A DNA stretch of 43,031 nt from Bacteroidota bacterium (GCA_029552825.1 JAKPDL010000114.1:1-43031); one strand, 5' to 3'; counted from the first letter of the stretch, positions 33,012 through 41,377 are shown. Program-made: numbers and translations. The notes: generated by a model from the letters alone, not told the origin.

Positions 33012-34130
33012 TCAGGCAGTTTTTCTGTATCTTCTCACGGCAAATGTGGTAAAAATTACAGCTATTCCGCAAAGCAAGAGCAACTCCCTGGCAACATCAG
33101 CAATACCTGAACCTTTCAGCATTACCATGCGGTTGAATCTTATCAGGTGAGCTACAGGATTGATTAAATCAAATTTCTGGGCCCACATTGGCATGCTCTC
33201 AAAAGGAGTGAAGATACCGCTCATCAGTACAAATACTATTATGAAGAAAAATGCCACAAACATGAACTGCTGCTGTGTTGATGAAAAGGTTGATATGAAC
33301 AGACCAAGCCCAAGTACCGCTACAAGAAATATTGCAGAACCCAGGAACATTAGCAATAAGCTCCCTTCAAACGGAATGTTGAAAAATATCTTTCCGAGGA
33401 TGAGTCCGAAACCAAGATCGGCAAGGCCAATAATAAAAAAAGGCACCATCTTGGAGATAATGAACTCTGACTTTTTCACAGGCGTGACATTTATCTGTTC
33501 AATTGTTCCAATCTCCTTCTCCCTGACTAGATTAAGTCCGGCAAGCATAAATCCTATGGCAGTGACAAGTATGACCAGGATACCAGGGAGCATGTAATAT
33601 TTATAGTTAAGCATCTCATTATACCAGTACCTGCCAGTCACACTTATGCGTGGTACCATTGTTGCCTGAACAACAGGCAGACTCTCTGCGATGATATTTT
33701 CATTATAGCTGCTGATTACACCGCTAAGGTAAGCCCAGGTGAGTTGCCCCTTCATTGCATTGATGGCATCTATCCTGGCAAGAATTTTAACCGGCCTGCC
33801 AGCTCCAAGTTCCTTGCCGAAACCTGAGGGGATGTTAATTATTGCACTGCATTTATTGTTGTATATCAGCTCATTGGCTTTTTCTTCGGACCATGTATAA
33901 TATTTTACCCTGAAGAACGGCGACCCTTCAAGTTTGCCAATAAGTTCCCGCGATTCAACTGAGCGGTCATTGTCAATAATGCAAAGATTTACGTATTTGA
34001 TCTCGAAAGTAACTGCAGGAACAAGGATTAGCATTTGTATAAGGGGAATGGCAAAAATTGCCCTGCCGATAAACCTGTTACGGAATATCTGAAGAAACTC
34101 TTTTCTTATAAGAAATAATATTGTTCTCAT
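33012..34130 (-). CDS. ABC-2 type permease, second permease of the export operon
   Basis: A 372-residue inner-membrane protein of the YbhS/YbhR (ABC-2) family: one N-terminal helix (about 25-45), a periplasmic loop of about 130 residues, and five C-terminal helices from about residue 178. The family signature segment LVREKEIGTIEQINVTPVKKSEFIISK is recognisable at the cytoplasmic coupling region. It is the last gene of the operon, starting 4 bp after the other permease. The two permeases presumably form a heterodimer with the two ATPases upstream. Gene symbols of E. coli are not assigned because orthology is uncertain. Confidence 0.91.
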   Translation of the reverse strand: MRTILFLIRKEFLQIFRNRFIGRAIFAIPLIQMLILVPAVTFEIKYVNLCIIDNDRSVESRELIGKLEGSPFFRVKYYTWSEEKANELIYNNKCSAIINIPSGFGKELGAGRPVKILARIDAINAMKGQLTWAYLSGVISSYNENIIAESLPVVQATMVPRISVTGRYWYNEMLNYKYYMLPGILVILVTAIGFMLAGLNLVREKEIGTIEQINVTPVKKSEFIISKMVPFFIIGLADLGFGLILGKIFFNIPFEGSLLLMFLGSAIFLVAVLGLGLFISTFSSTQQQFMFVAFFFIIVFVLMSGIFTPFESMPMWAQKFDLINPVAHLIRFNRMVMLKGSGIADVARELLLLCGIAVIFTTFAVRRYRKTA

Positions 34131-34134
34131 ATCC

Positions 34135-35247
34135 TCACTGCTGAAGTCTCAGACTGAATTTTTTAATACTTAATGCCATAAAAATCAATGTCATCAGAGC
34201 AATAATCAATGTTTCTTTCCATACATATTGCAGTCCGGTACCCTTAATCATAATATTTTTGATTATAACTATAAAATATCTCGGTGGAAGAATGCTGCTG
34301 AAATAATCATAAACCTTCGGCATGTTTTCTATTGGGAAGATAAATCCCGACAGGAGTATTGTTGGCAGCATCATCCCTATTGCAGAGATGAATATTGCCT
34401 GTTGCATGGTTTTTGAAACGGTTGAAATGAGTATGCCCAGAGTAAGACTCATCATAATATAAAGCATTGTCTCAAGTAGCAGTAATATGAGGCTTCCTCT
34501 TACGGGCAGGCCAAAGACGAACCATGAAAGGATGAGTATTGTAATGATGTTTATAAAAGAGAGAAGAAAATATGGAGCAACTTTTCCGAGTATTATCTGA
34601 GAAGGTTTCAGTGGTGAGACAAGAAGAACTTCCATTGTTCCGAATTCTTTTTCACGCGTTATTGTTACCGAGGTCATCAGGGCACATATGAGTATCATGA
34701 TAAGTGTGATTACACCGGGAACGAACATGAAGTGGCTTTTCAGGGAGGGATTGAAATACATGCGTACTTCGGGCTGGACCACAGGGGATGAGCTGAGAAG
34801 TGTTTTATTCATTTCACGGTTGAAGTCGGAAATAATTGCTGAGATATAATTTGAAACAAGAGTTGCAACGTTAGGCTCAGAGCCATCAGCAATAATGTTT
34901 ACGGAAGCGGTGCCTTCCCTGAAAAGTCTGCTTCCTAAATCTTTTTCAAATATGATTACTGCTTTTGTATTGCCTTTTTTGAATATCCGGTCTATGTCAT
35001 TATAATTGAGAAGTTCGCCGGTTTTTCTGAAGAAGCCTGAAGAGAGGATTTTATCTGTAAGTTTCTGCGTTGTTTCGTCCCGGGAAAGGTCAAGTATTGC
35101 CACACCGGCATCTTTTATATCAGTACTGACGACAAATCCAAAAACCAGAATCTGTACAGCAGGTATTCCGAAAAGTATTATCAGGGTGCGGTAATCCCTG
35201 AAAATATGGATGAATTCCTTTTTTACAAAGCCAAGGAAGCGTTTCAT
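34135..35247 (-). CDS. ABC-2 type permease, first permease of the export operon
   Basis: A 370-residue inner-membrane subunit with the same plan as its neighbour: helix 1 (about 21-42), a large periplasmic domain (about 45-170), then five helices. The coupling segment is ITREKEFGTMEVLLVSPLKPSQIILGK, the hallmark of ABC-2 exporters. The ATG overlaps the stop of the ATPase gene upstream (ATGA, 35244-35247), a sign of translational coupling. The large periplasmic domain is where such transporters engage an HlyD-type adaptor. Confidence 0.92.
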   Translation of the reverse strand: MKRFLGFVKKEFIHIFRDYRTLIILFGIPAVQILVFGFVVSTDIKDAGVAILDLSRDETTQKLTDKILSSGFFRKTGELLNYNDIDRIFKKGNTKAVIIFEKDLGSRLFREGTASVNIIADGSEPNVATLVSNYISAIISDFNREMNKTLLSSSPVVQPEVRMYFNPSLKSHFMFVPGVITLIMILICALMTSVTITREKEFGTMEVLLVSPLKPSQIILGKVAPYFLLSFINIITILILSWFVFGLPVRGSLILLLLETMLYIMMSLTLGILISTVSKTMQQAIFISAIGMMLPTILLSGFIFPIENMPKVYDYFSSILPPRYFIVIIKNIMIKGTGLQYVWKETLIIALMTLIFMALSIKKFSLRLQQ

Positions 35248-36068
35248 TGGTTTATGTTTAAAAGATTAATTGAACTTTTACCGGGCCGGGCAATGCTGAT
35301 AAATACTTCTTCAATGCTCTCCGTATTAAATTGTTTTTTGAGATTTTCTGGAGTGTCGAGTGCCACAATTCGTCCTTCGCTCATTATTGAAACGCGGTCG
35401 CAGTATTCTGCTTCGTCCATGTAATGTGTAGTAACGAAGACGGTTATTCCACTATCGGCTGTTTCATAAATCATTTCCCAGAACTGGCGCCTTGTGATGG
35501 GGTCTACACCGCCGGTAGGTTCATCGAGAAAAACTATTTCCGGTTGGTGCAGAACTGCCACTGCAAACGCGAGTTTCTGTCGGAAGCCAAGGGGAAGGCC
35601 GGATATCAGCCGGTCCTTATACTCAGTGAATCTGAGTTTTTCCAGAAGGGCCTCTGTTCTTTCTTTTATCAACTCGTCACTCATTCCGTAAATGCCGCCG
35701 TACAGCTGAATGTTTTCTTTTACGGTGAGGTCTTCGTACAAAGAAAATTTCTGGCACATATAGCCTATATGTTTCTTTATCATCTCAGATTCTTTCCACG
35801 CATCGAAGCCGGCAACCCTGACTTCACCCGAAGTGGGTTGAAGCAAACCCGAAAGGATTCTGATAGCGGTAGTTTTACCTGCACCGTTAGCTCCCAGAAA
35901 GCCAAATATCTCACCTCTGTAAACCTCAAAAGTCAGATTGTCATTGGCAACGAAGCTGCCGAATTTTTTAACAAGATTTCTGACTGTAATAACTGTTTCA
36001 CCTCTTTCCATGGTCTCTTCTCCTTTTGAGGAAGGATAACCAGTTACCGGTTTACTGTTGTTTTTCAT
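35244..36068 (-). CDS. ABC transporter ATPase subunit with degenerate signature motif
   Basis: A 274-residue nucleotide-binding protein of the CcmA/YbhF class. Walker A is GANGAGKTT (59-67), the Q-loop region is YMCQKFSLYEDLT, Walker B with catalytic Glu is IVFLDEPTGGVD (E183), and the H-loop has H215 in VTTHYMDEA. The ABC signature, normally LSGGQ/M, reads LPLGF (158-162), so it is probably weak as a partner signature. The first 20 residues are extra relative to the family and Met20 is an alternative start, but the ATGA overlap at 36065-36068 favours the longer frame. It corresponds to one half of the fused E. coli YbhF. Confidence 0.93.
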   Translation of the reverse strand: MKNNSKPVTGYPSSKGEETMERGETVITVRNLVKKFGSFVANDNLTFEVYRGEIFGFLGANGAGKTTAIRILSGLLQPTSGEVRVAGFDAWKESEMIKKHIGYMCQKFSLYEDLTVKENIQLYGGIYGMSDELIKERTEALLEKLRFTEYKDRLISGLPLGFRQKLAFAVAVLHQPEIVFLDEPTGGVDPITRRQFWEMIYETADSGITVFVTTHYMDEAEYCDRVSIMSEGRIVALDTPENLKKQFNTESIEEVFISIARPGKSSINLLNINQ

Positions 36069-36973
36069 ATGTTCATAAGTTCAAGAAAGCGATCTTCGAT
36101 ATGTGCTTCGCTTTCAGTTATTTGCACATTTTCTATTCCTTTCATTGTCAGGTAATTGACAAAATCTTCAGGAACAGTATCGTTAAAAAATGTTGCATGG
36201 ACTGAATCACCGAAGGGGTATGCAGAAAGGGTGTTGTGGTGATCTCTCACAGCGTTAATAAGTTTGAATTTGCCGGGAGCTTTTATTTTGAACAGTTTGC
36301 CCCTGAAGCCACTCTTTATGTTATCCGGCGTGTCGATAGTGAGTATCTGTCCCTGCTGTATTAATGCCACCCTGTTGCATCTCATTGCTTCGTCCATGTA
36401 AGGTGTTGATACGAGAACCGTTATATTGTGTTCTTTCATACCCTGAAGGATCTCCCAGAATTCTACCCTTGATACAGCGTCAACACCTGTTGTGGGTTCG
36501 TCGAGTACAAGCAGACGGGGCCGGTGGATTAATGCGCACGAAAGTGCCAGTTTCTGTTTCATGCCTCCCGACAGGTCCCTTGCCAGCCTTTTCCTGAAAG
36601 GCTCCAGATGTTTATATATGGCTTCAATCAGGCTGTAGTTTTCGTTAACGGTGGTGCCGAAAACAGTAGCATAAAAATTAAGGTTTTCCTCAACCGACAG
36701 ATCAGGATAAAGGCTGAAACGTCCGGGCATATAACCAATATGTTTGCGCAACTCCCTGAAATCTTTTATAGAATCGAATCCAAGCACTTTCATGGTGCCG
36801 CTGTCGGGCAGGAGCAGGGTGGTTACAATGCGGAAGAGAGTTGTCTTGCCTGCGCCGTCGGGACCAATAAAACCGAATATCTCACCCTCGTTAACAGAGA
36901 ACGTTACATTGTCGAGAGCTTTAACCTTCCCGAAGTTCCTGGAAATTTCTTCTGCTTCAATTACGGTTTTCAT
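36065..36973 (-). CDS. ABC transporter ATPase subunit lacking the switch histidine
   Basis: A 302-residue nucleotide-binding protein, partner of the ATPase encoded next. Walker A is GPDGAGKTT (37-45), the signature LSGGM (134-138) is intact, and Walker B with Glu is LLVLDEPTTGVD (E159). The H-loop position, histidine in most ABC ATPases, is proline: P191 in VSTPYMDEA (codon 36401-36403). A C-terminal domain of about 90 residues after the ATPase core is typical of this subfamily. It follows the HlyD-like adaptor gene by 23 bp. Together with its partner it would build one complete and one degenerate ATP site. Confidence 0.93.
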   Translation of the reverse strand: MKTVIEAEEISRNFGKVKALDNVTFSVNEGEIFGFIGPDGAGKTTLFRIVTTLLLPDSGTMKVLGFDSIKDFRELRKHIGYMPGRFSLYPDLSVEENLNFYATVFGTTVNENYSLIEAIYKHLEPFRKRLARDLSGGMKQKLALSCALIHRPRLLVLDEPTTGVDAVSRVEFWEILQGMKEHNITVLVSTPYMDEAMRCNRVALIQQGQILTIDTPDNIKSGFRGKLFKIKAPGKFKLINAVRDHHNTLSAYPFGDSVHATFFNDTVPEDFVNYLTMKGIENVQITESEAHIEDRFLELMNI

Positions 36974-36996
36974 GGTTCAGTAAAAAAGCCTGTGTA

Positions 36997-37878
36997 TTAA
37001 AAAATAGCTTCACCTGGCATACCCGATTTTATCGTTCCGTCGTTCTGTACTTCAATAGTTACAGCATAAACAAGTGCTACTCTTTCTTCTTTTGTCTGGA
37101 TTATTTTGGGAGTAAATTCTGCTTTTTCCGAAATATGGGTTACTTTCCCGCTTAGAGTTTTATAACCTTTTTTCCCGTCATCTATTCTTACAGTACATTC
37201 CTGTTCGGTTTTTATTTTATCCAGCTGAGCTCCGCTCACATATACTTTAAGTTTCATCACCGACAGGTCGGCTATTTTTGCCAGAGGCTTGCCTGCTGCA
37301 GCCATTTCACCAGTTTCGCAATATTTTTGCAGGATAGTTCCTTTCAGAGGGCTGCGCACCATGCATCGTGATATCTGCTCTTCAAGGGTGGCTTTTTTTG
37401 CATTGTACACTGCCACTTCTGCCTGTACAGAAGCCTTCTGGGTATTATTTGCGGTTATCTGTTTCCTGAGTACCTCCACCTGTCCGGTGAGGTCGTCGTA
37501 TTGTTTTTTTGTGGCAGCATCATCCTTCAACATGTTTTCAATTCTTTTAATATTTACCTGCAGGTTCTCTATTTGCTGTTCCAGAATGGCATTCTGAGCG
37601 TTAATGGAACTGATGCGGGTTGTTACGCCTGCAATGCCTGCGTCGATTTCAGCTTTCTGAAGGTGGAAAAGTGTGGTGTCGATAAGGGCTATGAGAGCTC
37701 CCTTTTCTATTTCCATACCTTCACGTATGTCGCATTGAAGTATTCGTCCGTTGGTTTCTGCAGAGACTATAACTTCAGTCACTTCGAAGTTTCCGTATGC
37801 ATCGGCTTCGCTTTTGTTGTTACTGCAACCTGCTATAAGCAGTGCTGCTGGAAGAATGAGAGAGATTATTCTGTTCAT
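36997..37878 (-). CDS. HlyD/YbhG-type membrane fusion lipoprotein
   Basis: The periplasmic adaptor joining the inner-membrane ABC exporter to the outer-membrane channel. It is 293 residues. The signal peptide ends in lipobox LIAGC (C18), so it is lipid-anchored. Next come a first half-lipoyl segment (GRILQCDIREGMEIEKGALIALID), a long alpha-helical hairpin (about 75-165, heptad-rich with many Gln and Asn), a second half-lipoyl piece (MVRSPLKGTILQKYCETGEMAAAGKPLAKI) and a beta-barrel domain to the C-terminus (KSGMPGEAIF). The helical hairpin is the element expected to contact a TolC-like channel. Spacing to its neighbours is 11 and 23 bp. Confidence 0.92.
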   Translation of the reverse strand: MNRIISLILPAALLIAGCSNNKSEADAYGNFEVTEVIVSAETNGRILQCDIREGMEIEKGALIALIDTTLFHLQKAEIDAGIAGVTTRISSINAQNAILEQQIENLQVNIKRIENMLKDDAATKKQYDDLTGQVEVLRKQITANNTQKASVQAEVAVYNAKKATLEEQISRCMVRSPLKGTILQKYCETGEMAAAGKPLAKIADLSVMKLKVYVSGAQLDKIKTEQECTVRIDDGKKGYKTLSGKVTHISEKAEFTPKIIQTKEERVALVYAVTIEVQNDGTIKSGMPGEAIF

Positions 37879-37889
37879 GATTTTCCAGT

Positions 37890-39188
37890 TTATTTTATTT
37901 CCTGTCCGCTTATGTTAAAATATTCTGCTTTTGCCATTGCAAGGCTTACTTTATGCAGTTCGTATGTTACAGCAGCCTGTCGTTCGGCGTTGAGTTCACC
38001 CAGCATCTCGGCAGCGGTTATAACTCCGTTTTCATACCGGGATATAGCTGCTGACGAAATTTTCTTTCTCAGTTCAATAAGTTCCCTGTCTGATTCCAGC
38101 AGGGATTCGAGCGAAAGAATCTCTGCCTTTTTTGCTTCGAGCATCCTGCGCAGATTCTCTTCCAGGTCGGTTTTTCTTTTTTCAATAATGTTTTGCTCGA
38201 GAGTAAGGATTTCCTTTTCGTTCTTCACCCGGCTCCAATCAAAGATATTCCATTTTATTCCGGCACCTATAATATAATATGGTGCAAATTCATCTTTAAG
38301 GAAGTTGTTTCCGGGAGGATTTCCGTAGCCCAGTGTTGCAAAGCCGTAGGCTTTTGGCATTCTTCGTGTTGCGATCGTTTTTATTCCTGCCTGCAGCTGT
38401 TCTTTTCTGATGTCGAAATACTGCAGTTCCGGACGCATCAATTCGATATCTGTTTCTCCGGGAAGTTCAGGAACAGCAAGCTGGTCGGCAGGTTCAACAG
38501 CTATACCGGTAAGGTCTGACAGGATTTTAAGAAGAGCTGTTTTTTTGATTTCGATTTCTTTTAGTTGCTGTTCTATCTTGATTTTCTCAGCTTTCATAAT
38601 ATCTATATCAGAGGGCACGATTATTTCGTTTTTTAGTGCTGATTCCATTGAAGCAATACGTTTTTCTATCACTTCCCTGAAACCTTCAAACGACTCTTTC
38701 TGCCGGTCGAGCATCAGGATGGAGAAGTAGTAATTATTAACCTGTGAGCGTAGTTTGTAAAGATCTGTTTCAGTTTGTTTTTCATTCACTTTGCGGTTTG
38801 TGTTCTCAAGTTCTCTTGCTGCTTTGGTGGCTCCTCCGTCGTATATTGTCTGGGTAATGTCGACGGTTATCCGGTACTGTTCGTGAGGCAGGGGTTTGAT
38901 GGCATCAGCAAGTCCGGGGATGGGAACAGTGGAAAATTTTTCACCAAGGTCTATAACTTCGGAGTTATAGATGAATGAAGCACCTGCATCGAGTGATGGC
39001 AACCAGTTCTTTGAAAGGTTTTTGTCTTTTATCTGCCATATTGAAGTATGGAGTTCCTGTTCTCCGGCAAGTGAGCTTTTCTTCATTGCGGCGTCGTAAC
39101 AATCGTACAGGGTGATGATTTTCTGCGGGTATCCCTTCAGAATTAATATAAATGAGACTATTACTGTCAGGCAAATCCTCTGTATCAT
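37890..39188 (-). CDS. TolC-family outer-membrane efflux protein
   Basis: A 432-residue outer-membrane factor with a cleavable signal peptide (about 1-21, ending KGYPQ). The rest is dominated by long alpha-helices with heptads in two homologous halves, with short beta segments (AGASFIYNSEV and GFATLGYGNPPG) that form the barrel strands, as in TolC. It provides the export duct for the ABC/HlyD complex encoded downstream. In E. coli the comparable ybhGFSR operon relies on a TolC encoded elsewhere, so having the channel in the operon makes this a self-contained tripartite unit. Confidence 0.92.
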   Translation of the reverse strand: MIQRICLTVIVSFILILKGYPQKIITLYDCYDAAMKKSSLAGEQELHTSIWQIKDKNLSKNWLPSLDAGASFIYNSEVIDLGEKFSTVPIPGLADAIKPLPHEQYRITVDITQTIYDGGATKAARELENTNRKVNEKQTETDLYKLRSQVNNYYFSILMLDRQKESFEGFREVIEKRIASMESALKNEIIVPSDIDIMKAEKIKIEQQLKEIEIKKTALLKILSDLTGIAVEPADQLAVPELPGETDIELMRPELQYFDIRKEQLQAGIKTIATRRMPKAYGFATLGYGNPPGNNFLKDEFAPYYIIGAGIKWNIFDWSRVKNEKEILTLEQNIIEKRKTDLEENLRRMLEAKKAEILSLESLLESDRELIELRKKISSAAISRYENGVITAAEMLGELNAERQAAVTYELHKVSLAMAKAEYFNISGQEIK

Positions 39189-39228
39189 GGTTTTTATTTT
39201 TTGGTTTTCCTTCTGTTTTTTAAGGCGC

Positions 39229-39822
39229 TTAAAACAAAATCGGGTGCAAATTCTTTTCTTTCTTCGAGATATTCGTCGAAATTTTTGTTGAAATTCTCCA
39301 TAATGACTTCGAAAAATTTTTTCCGATAAAGGGGAATATGCTTATTGCTGCAATTGATGTCATTATCTGTAGCAGGGAGTCGGGGGTGATATCATATTTT
39401 TCGAATTCCTTTCCGTGCTGTTCAGAGAGTGTTTTGTAGAAAAGTTTAAAGTCGATGTTTCTTATTAAACGTTGAATTCTTTCGGGTTTACGGTTAAGTT
39501 CGTTAATTATAAAGAAGGGCAGGCGGGGATTTTCCTTTAGAAATTCGATATGTTCACGGAAGAAGAAGTGTAGTTTTTCTTCGAGTGAGAGCTCTGGGCT
39601 GAGAATGGGTGTGAATTTTGAGAAAAGTTTTGAAGCAAGTTTCTGGAATACAGCTTCAAAAAGAGCATCTTTTGAGCGGAAATAATAGTGCAGGAGGGCT
39701 TTGTTGGTGCCGGCTTTCTGGGCTATGTCATGCATTCTGGTTCCGTCGTATCCTTTTTCCTGAAAGACTTCAGTTGCGGCCTCAAAAATTTTGTCTTCGG
39801 TTTGTATGTCGGAAGCTTTCAT
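39229..39822 (-). CDS. TetR/AcrR-family repressor with an apparent C-terminal frameshift
   Basis: A one-ligand transcriptional repressor by family. The N-terminal helix-turn-helix domain spans residues 8-55 (IFEAATEVFQEKGYDGTRMHDIAQKAG, NKALLHYYFRSKDALF) and a helical ligand-binding domain follows. The frame shown gives 197 residues ending in a basic, poorly helical tail. At residues 167-169 the coding strand reads GGA AAA AAT TTT. Shifting -1 at this tract gives a 209-residue protein whose tail reads like a normal TetR C-terminus (EYLEERKEFAPDF), stopping at 39194-39196, 5 bp before the TolC gene. This may be a sequencing or assembly error, a mutation or true frameshifting. The gene heads the export operon, and a palindrome lies just upstream. 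Confidence 0.88.
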   Translation of the reverse strand: MKASDIQTEDKIFEAATEVFQEKGYDGTRMHDIAQKAGTNKALLHYYFRSKDALFEAVFQKLASKLFSKFTPILSPELSLEEKLHFFFREHIEFLKENPRLPFFIINELNRKPERIQRLIRNIDFKLFYKTLSEQHGKEFEKYDITPDSLLQIMTSIAAISIFPFIGKNFSKSLWRISTKISTNISKKEKNLHPILF

Positions 39823-39835
39823 TTGGTTGAAATAT

Positions 39836-39881
39836 TAACCTTATAGTTAAATCAAATGGTTTAATCGTATGGTCAAAGATG
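39836..39881 (-). promoter_or_regulatory. Candidate TetR operator overlapping the export-operon promoter
   Basis: Positions 39836-39875 form a 40-bp imperfect palindrome: 13 of 20 positions in each half match their partner, with outer arms T-ACC-TA and inner arms TTAAA-CA/TG-TTTAA. It ends 13 bp upstream of the tetR start. On the minus strand CATCTTTG (39874-39881), one mismatch from TAnnTTTG, abuts its upstream edge, so a bound repressor would cover the transcription start. Autoregulation of the whole operon is inferred. Confidence 0.5.
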
Positions 39882-39933
39882 ATATATTTTTTATTAAATC
39901 CATAAAGATTTTTTTAAATAGTGGTATCAGGAC

Positions 39934-40404
39934 TCATCTTTTCTGAATCAATAGCCAGGAATCATGGTATTTGGGGTATGTGGATCTGATTCGTTTGATC
40001 TCATCTCTCGCTTTTTCCTCATCATCGGTGGCCATTACCGAGACCCTGTAAAAGCCTGTTTCACTTTTCAAAATTTCAGACTTGAAATTATCTCTGCTGA
40101 TTTGCAACTGGTATTTTCTGGCGTTGTCGGGATTTCGAAAACTGCCTATTATTACAAAATAGCGTTGTGTTTCCTGTGCAGGTCTTTCAATTGGAACCAC
40201 TCTTTCCACAACTTCCTTTATAGGTGCAGATGGGGCTGGTTCAGGTTTTTTCTCAACTGGAGTAACAACTGGTGCGGGTGTTGGTGCTGGTGTGGTTACA
40301 GTTCTTGCTGCTTCTGTCTTTTTTTTATTTCTCGTCGACTTCTTTAAACTTCCGCATGAGGTGATTAATAATAGTGATATTATAAGTATTACACCTGTTC
40401 TCAT
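39934..40404 (-). CDS. SPOR-domain lipoprotein
   Basis: A 156-residue exported protein. The signal peptide ends in lipobox LITSC (C17). A Lys-rich stretch and a Pro/Ala/Glu-rich linker (about 30-75, many PAP and EPAP repeats) carry a C-terminal SPOR domain (about 82-154: RYFVIIGSFRNPDNARKYQ, SEILKSETGFYRVSV, then KARDEIKRIRSTYPKYHDSWLL). SPOR domains bind peptidoglycan strands lacking stem peptides, typically at division sites. The linker suggests an outer-membrane-anchored protein reaching into the wall. No division gene is nearby. Confidence 0.9.
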   Translation of the reverse strand: MRTGVILIISLLLITSCGSLKKSTRNKKKTEAARTVTTPAPTPAPVVTPVEKKPEPAPSAPIKEVVERVVPIERPAQETQRYFVIIGSFRNPDNARKYQLQISRDNFKSEILKSETGFYRVSVMATDDEEKARDEIKRIRSTYPKYHDSWLLIQKR

Positions 40405-40507
40405 ATAAATTAATTTTAGTTTTCAAATATTTATAAAATAATATTTCACAGCCATATATTATGGTTGTCGTGTCAGATGGGAATATAATACAGCGGAAAG
40501 GCTTGTT

Positions 40508-41377
40508 TTACCTTAGCCTAATCCTGCAGTGTCCTATTGCCTTGTTCTGGCAGAGAAGCTCAATGCTGTAGATGCCCGGAGCCAGCTTTGCCGAAGGTGT
40601 ATAGGTGAGGGTAACCTGACGTGACTCTTCAAACAGGCCTGTAACGGGCGATAGGCTTGCAGTTAAGTTGCCGGCATTTTCCGTAATTTTCCAGCTGATA
40701 TCACTGTTTTCTGCTGTCAGTGTCTGACCGCCAGGTGTGGTAATTTTGAAGCTTATATTCTCTGTCAGGCTTTTCGGAACATCGAATGCGATATTAAGTT
40801 TTTTGGCTCTGCGAGCGACGGCTACAATCTTTTCTGTTGTTTTTCCCCTTACTGCAGTAACCATCATGTTGTCGGCATCGAATGTTCTTGCTTCAGCAAG
40901 CTGTTCTTCAAGCTGCTTCTTTTCCTGTTCAAGGCGTGTATTAGCAGCTTGCAGTTCGTTGCTTCTGGCAAGCAGTTTGTCATATTCCGATTTAAGGGAA
41001 GATAACTGTTGTTCGAGGCCGGCCTTTGTCTGCTGAAGAGTCTCAAGTTCTTTTTTAGCGGTAGCATAAGCTGCTGCCTGGCTGGATAGAGAACGTGCCC
41101 TTTTCTCAGCTGCATCAAGTTTGCTTTTTGTTTCTGCCAGCAGCTTTTCATTTTCATCGTATTGCGATTTCAGAGTTGCAAGGTCAGCTTTTGTTTTGTC
41201 GAGGTCAGCTGTCAATTGAGTCTTTTCAGCTGTCAATTGTTCGGAACGCAGTTTCTCATCATTAAGGCTTTTGTTAGCTTTCTTTACAGAGCCTATAGTA
41301 AGCAGAAGTGCTATAATCAGAAGTGCGGCGAATACCACAGATCCGATGATTATTGGTTTCGACTTATTGTTTTCCAT
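40508..41377 (-). CDS. Membrane-anchored coiled-coil protein with C-terminal beta domain
   Basis: A 289-residue protein that I do not assign to a named family. It has one N-terminal membrane helix (about 9-27, after MENNKSKP). A long coiled coil (about 30-160) follows, with repeated heptads and Lys/Glu/Gln/Ala-rich composition (LTAEKTQLTADLDKTKADL, ETLQQTKAGLEQQLSSLKSE). The last 120 residues are beta-rich (ENISFKITTPGGQTL, SRQVTLTYTPSAKLAPGIYS, the final HCRIRLR) and look like an Ig-like or adhesin-type sandwich. The helix lacks a lipobox, so it is a type II membrane protein with the bulk probably in the periplasm. An exact TATATTTG box lies 29 bp upstream. Function unknown. Confidence 0.8.
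   Translation of the reverse strand: MENNKSKPIIIGSVVFAALLIIALLLTIGSVKKANKSLNDEKLRSEQLTAEKTQLTADLDKTKADLATLKSQYDENEKLLAETKSKLDAAEKRARSLSSQAAAYATAKKELETLQQTKAGLEQQLSSLKSEYDKLLARSNELQAANTRLEQEKKQLEEQLAEARTFDADNMMVTAVRGKTTEKIVAVARRAKKLNIAFDVPKSLTENISFKITTPGGQTLTAENSDISWKITENAGNLTASLSPVTGLFEESRQVTLTYTPSAKLAPGIYSIELLCQNKAIGHCRIRLR

Noticed and set aside
37501-38277. 258-codon plus-strand open frame across the HlyD and TolC genes
   Set aside because: It runs antisense over two clearly coding genes and their junction; the composition (Cys, Phe, Ser) is typical of an antisense frame.
40449-40467. Hairpin (8-bp stem with one mismatch, 3-nt loop) downstream of the coiled-coil gene
   Set aside because: There is no T-tract on either strand directly after it and the loop is strained; not called as a terminator.
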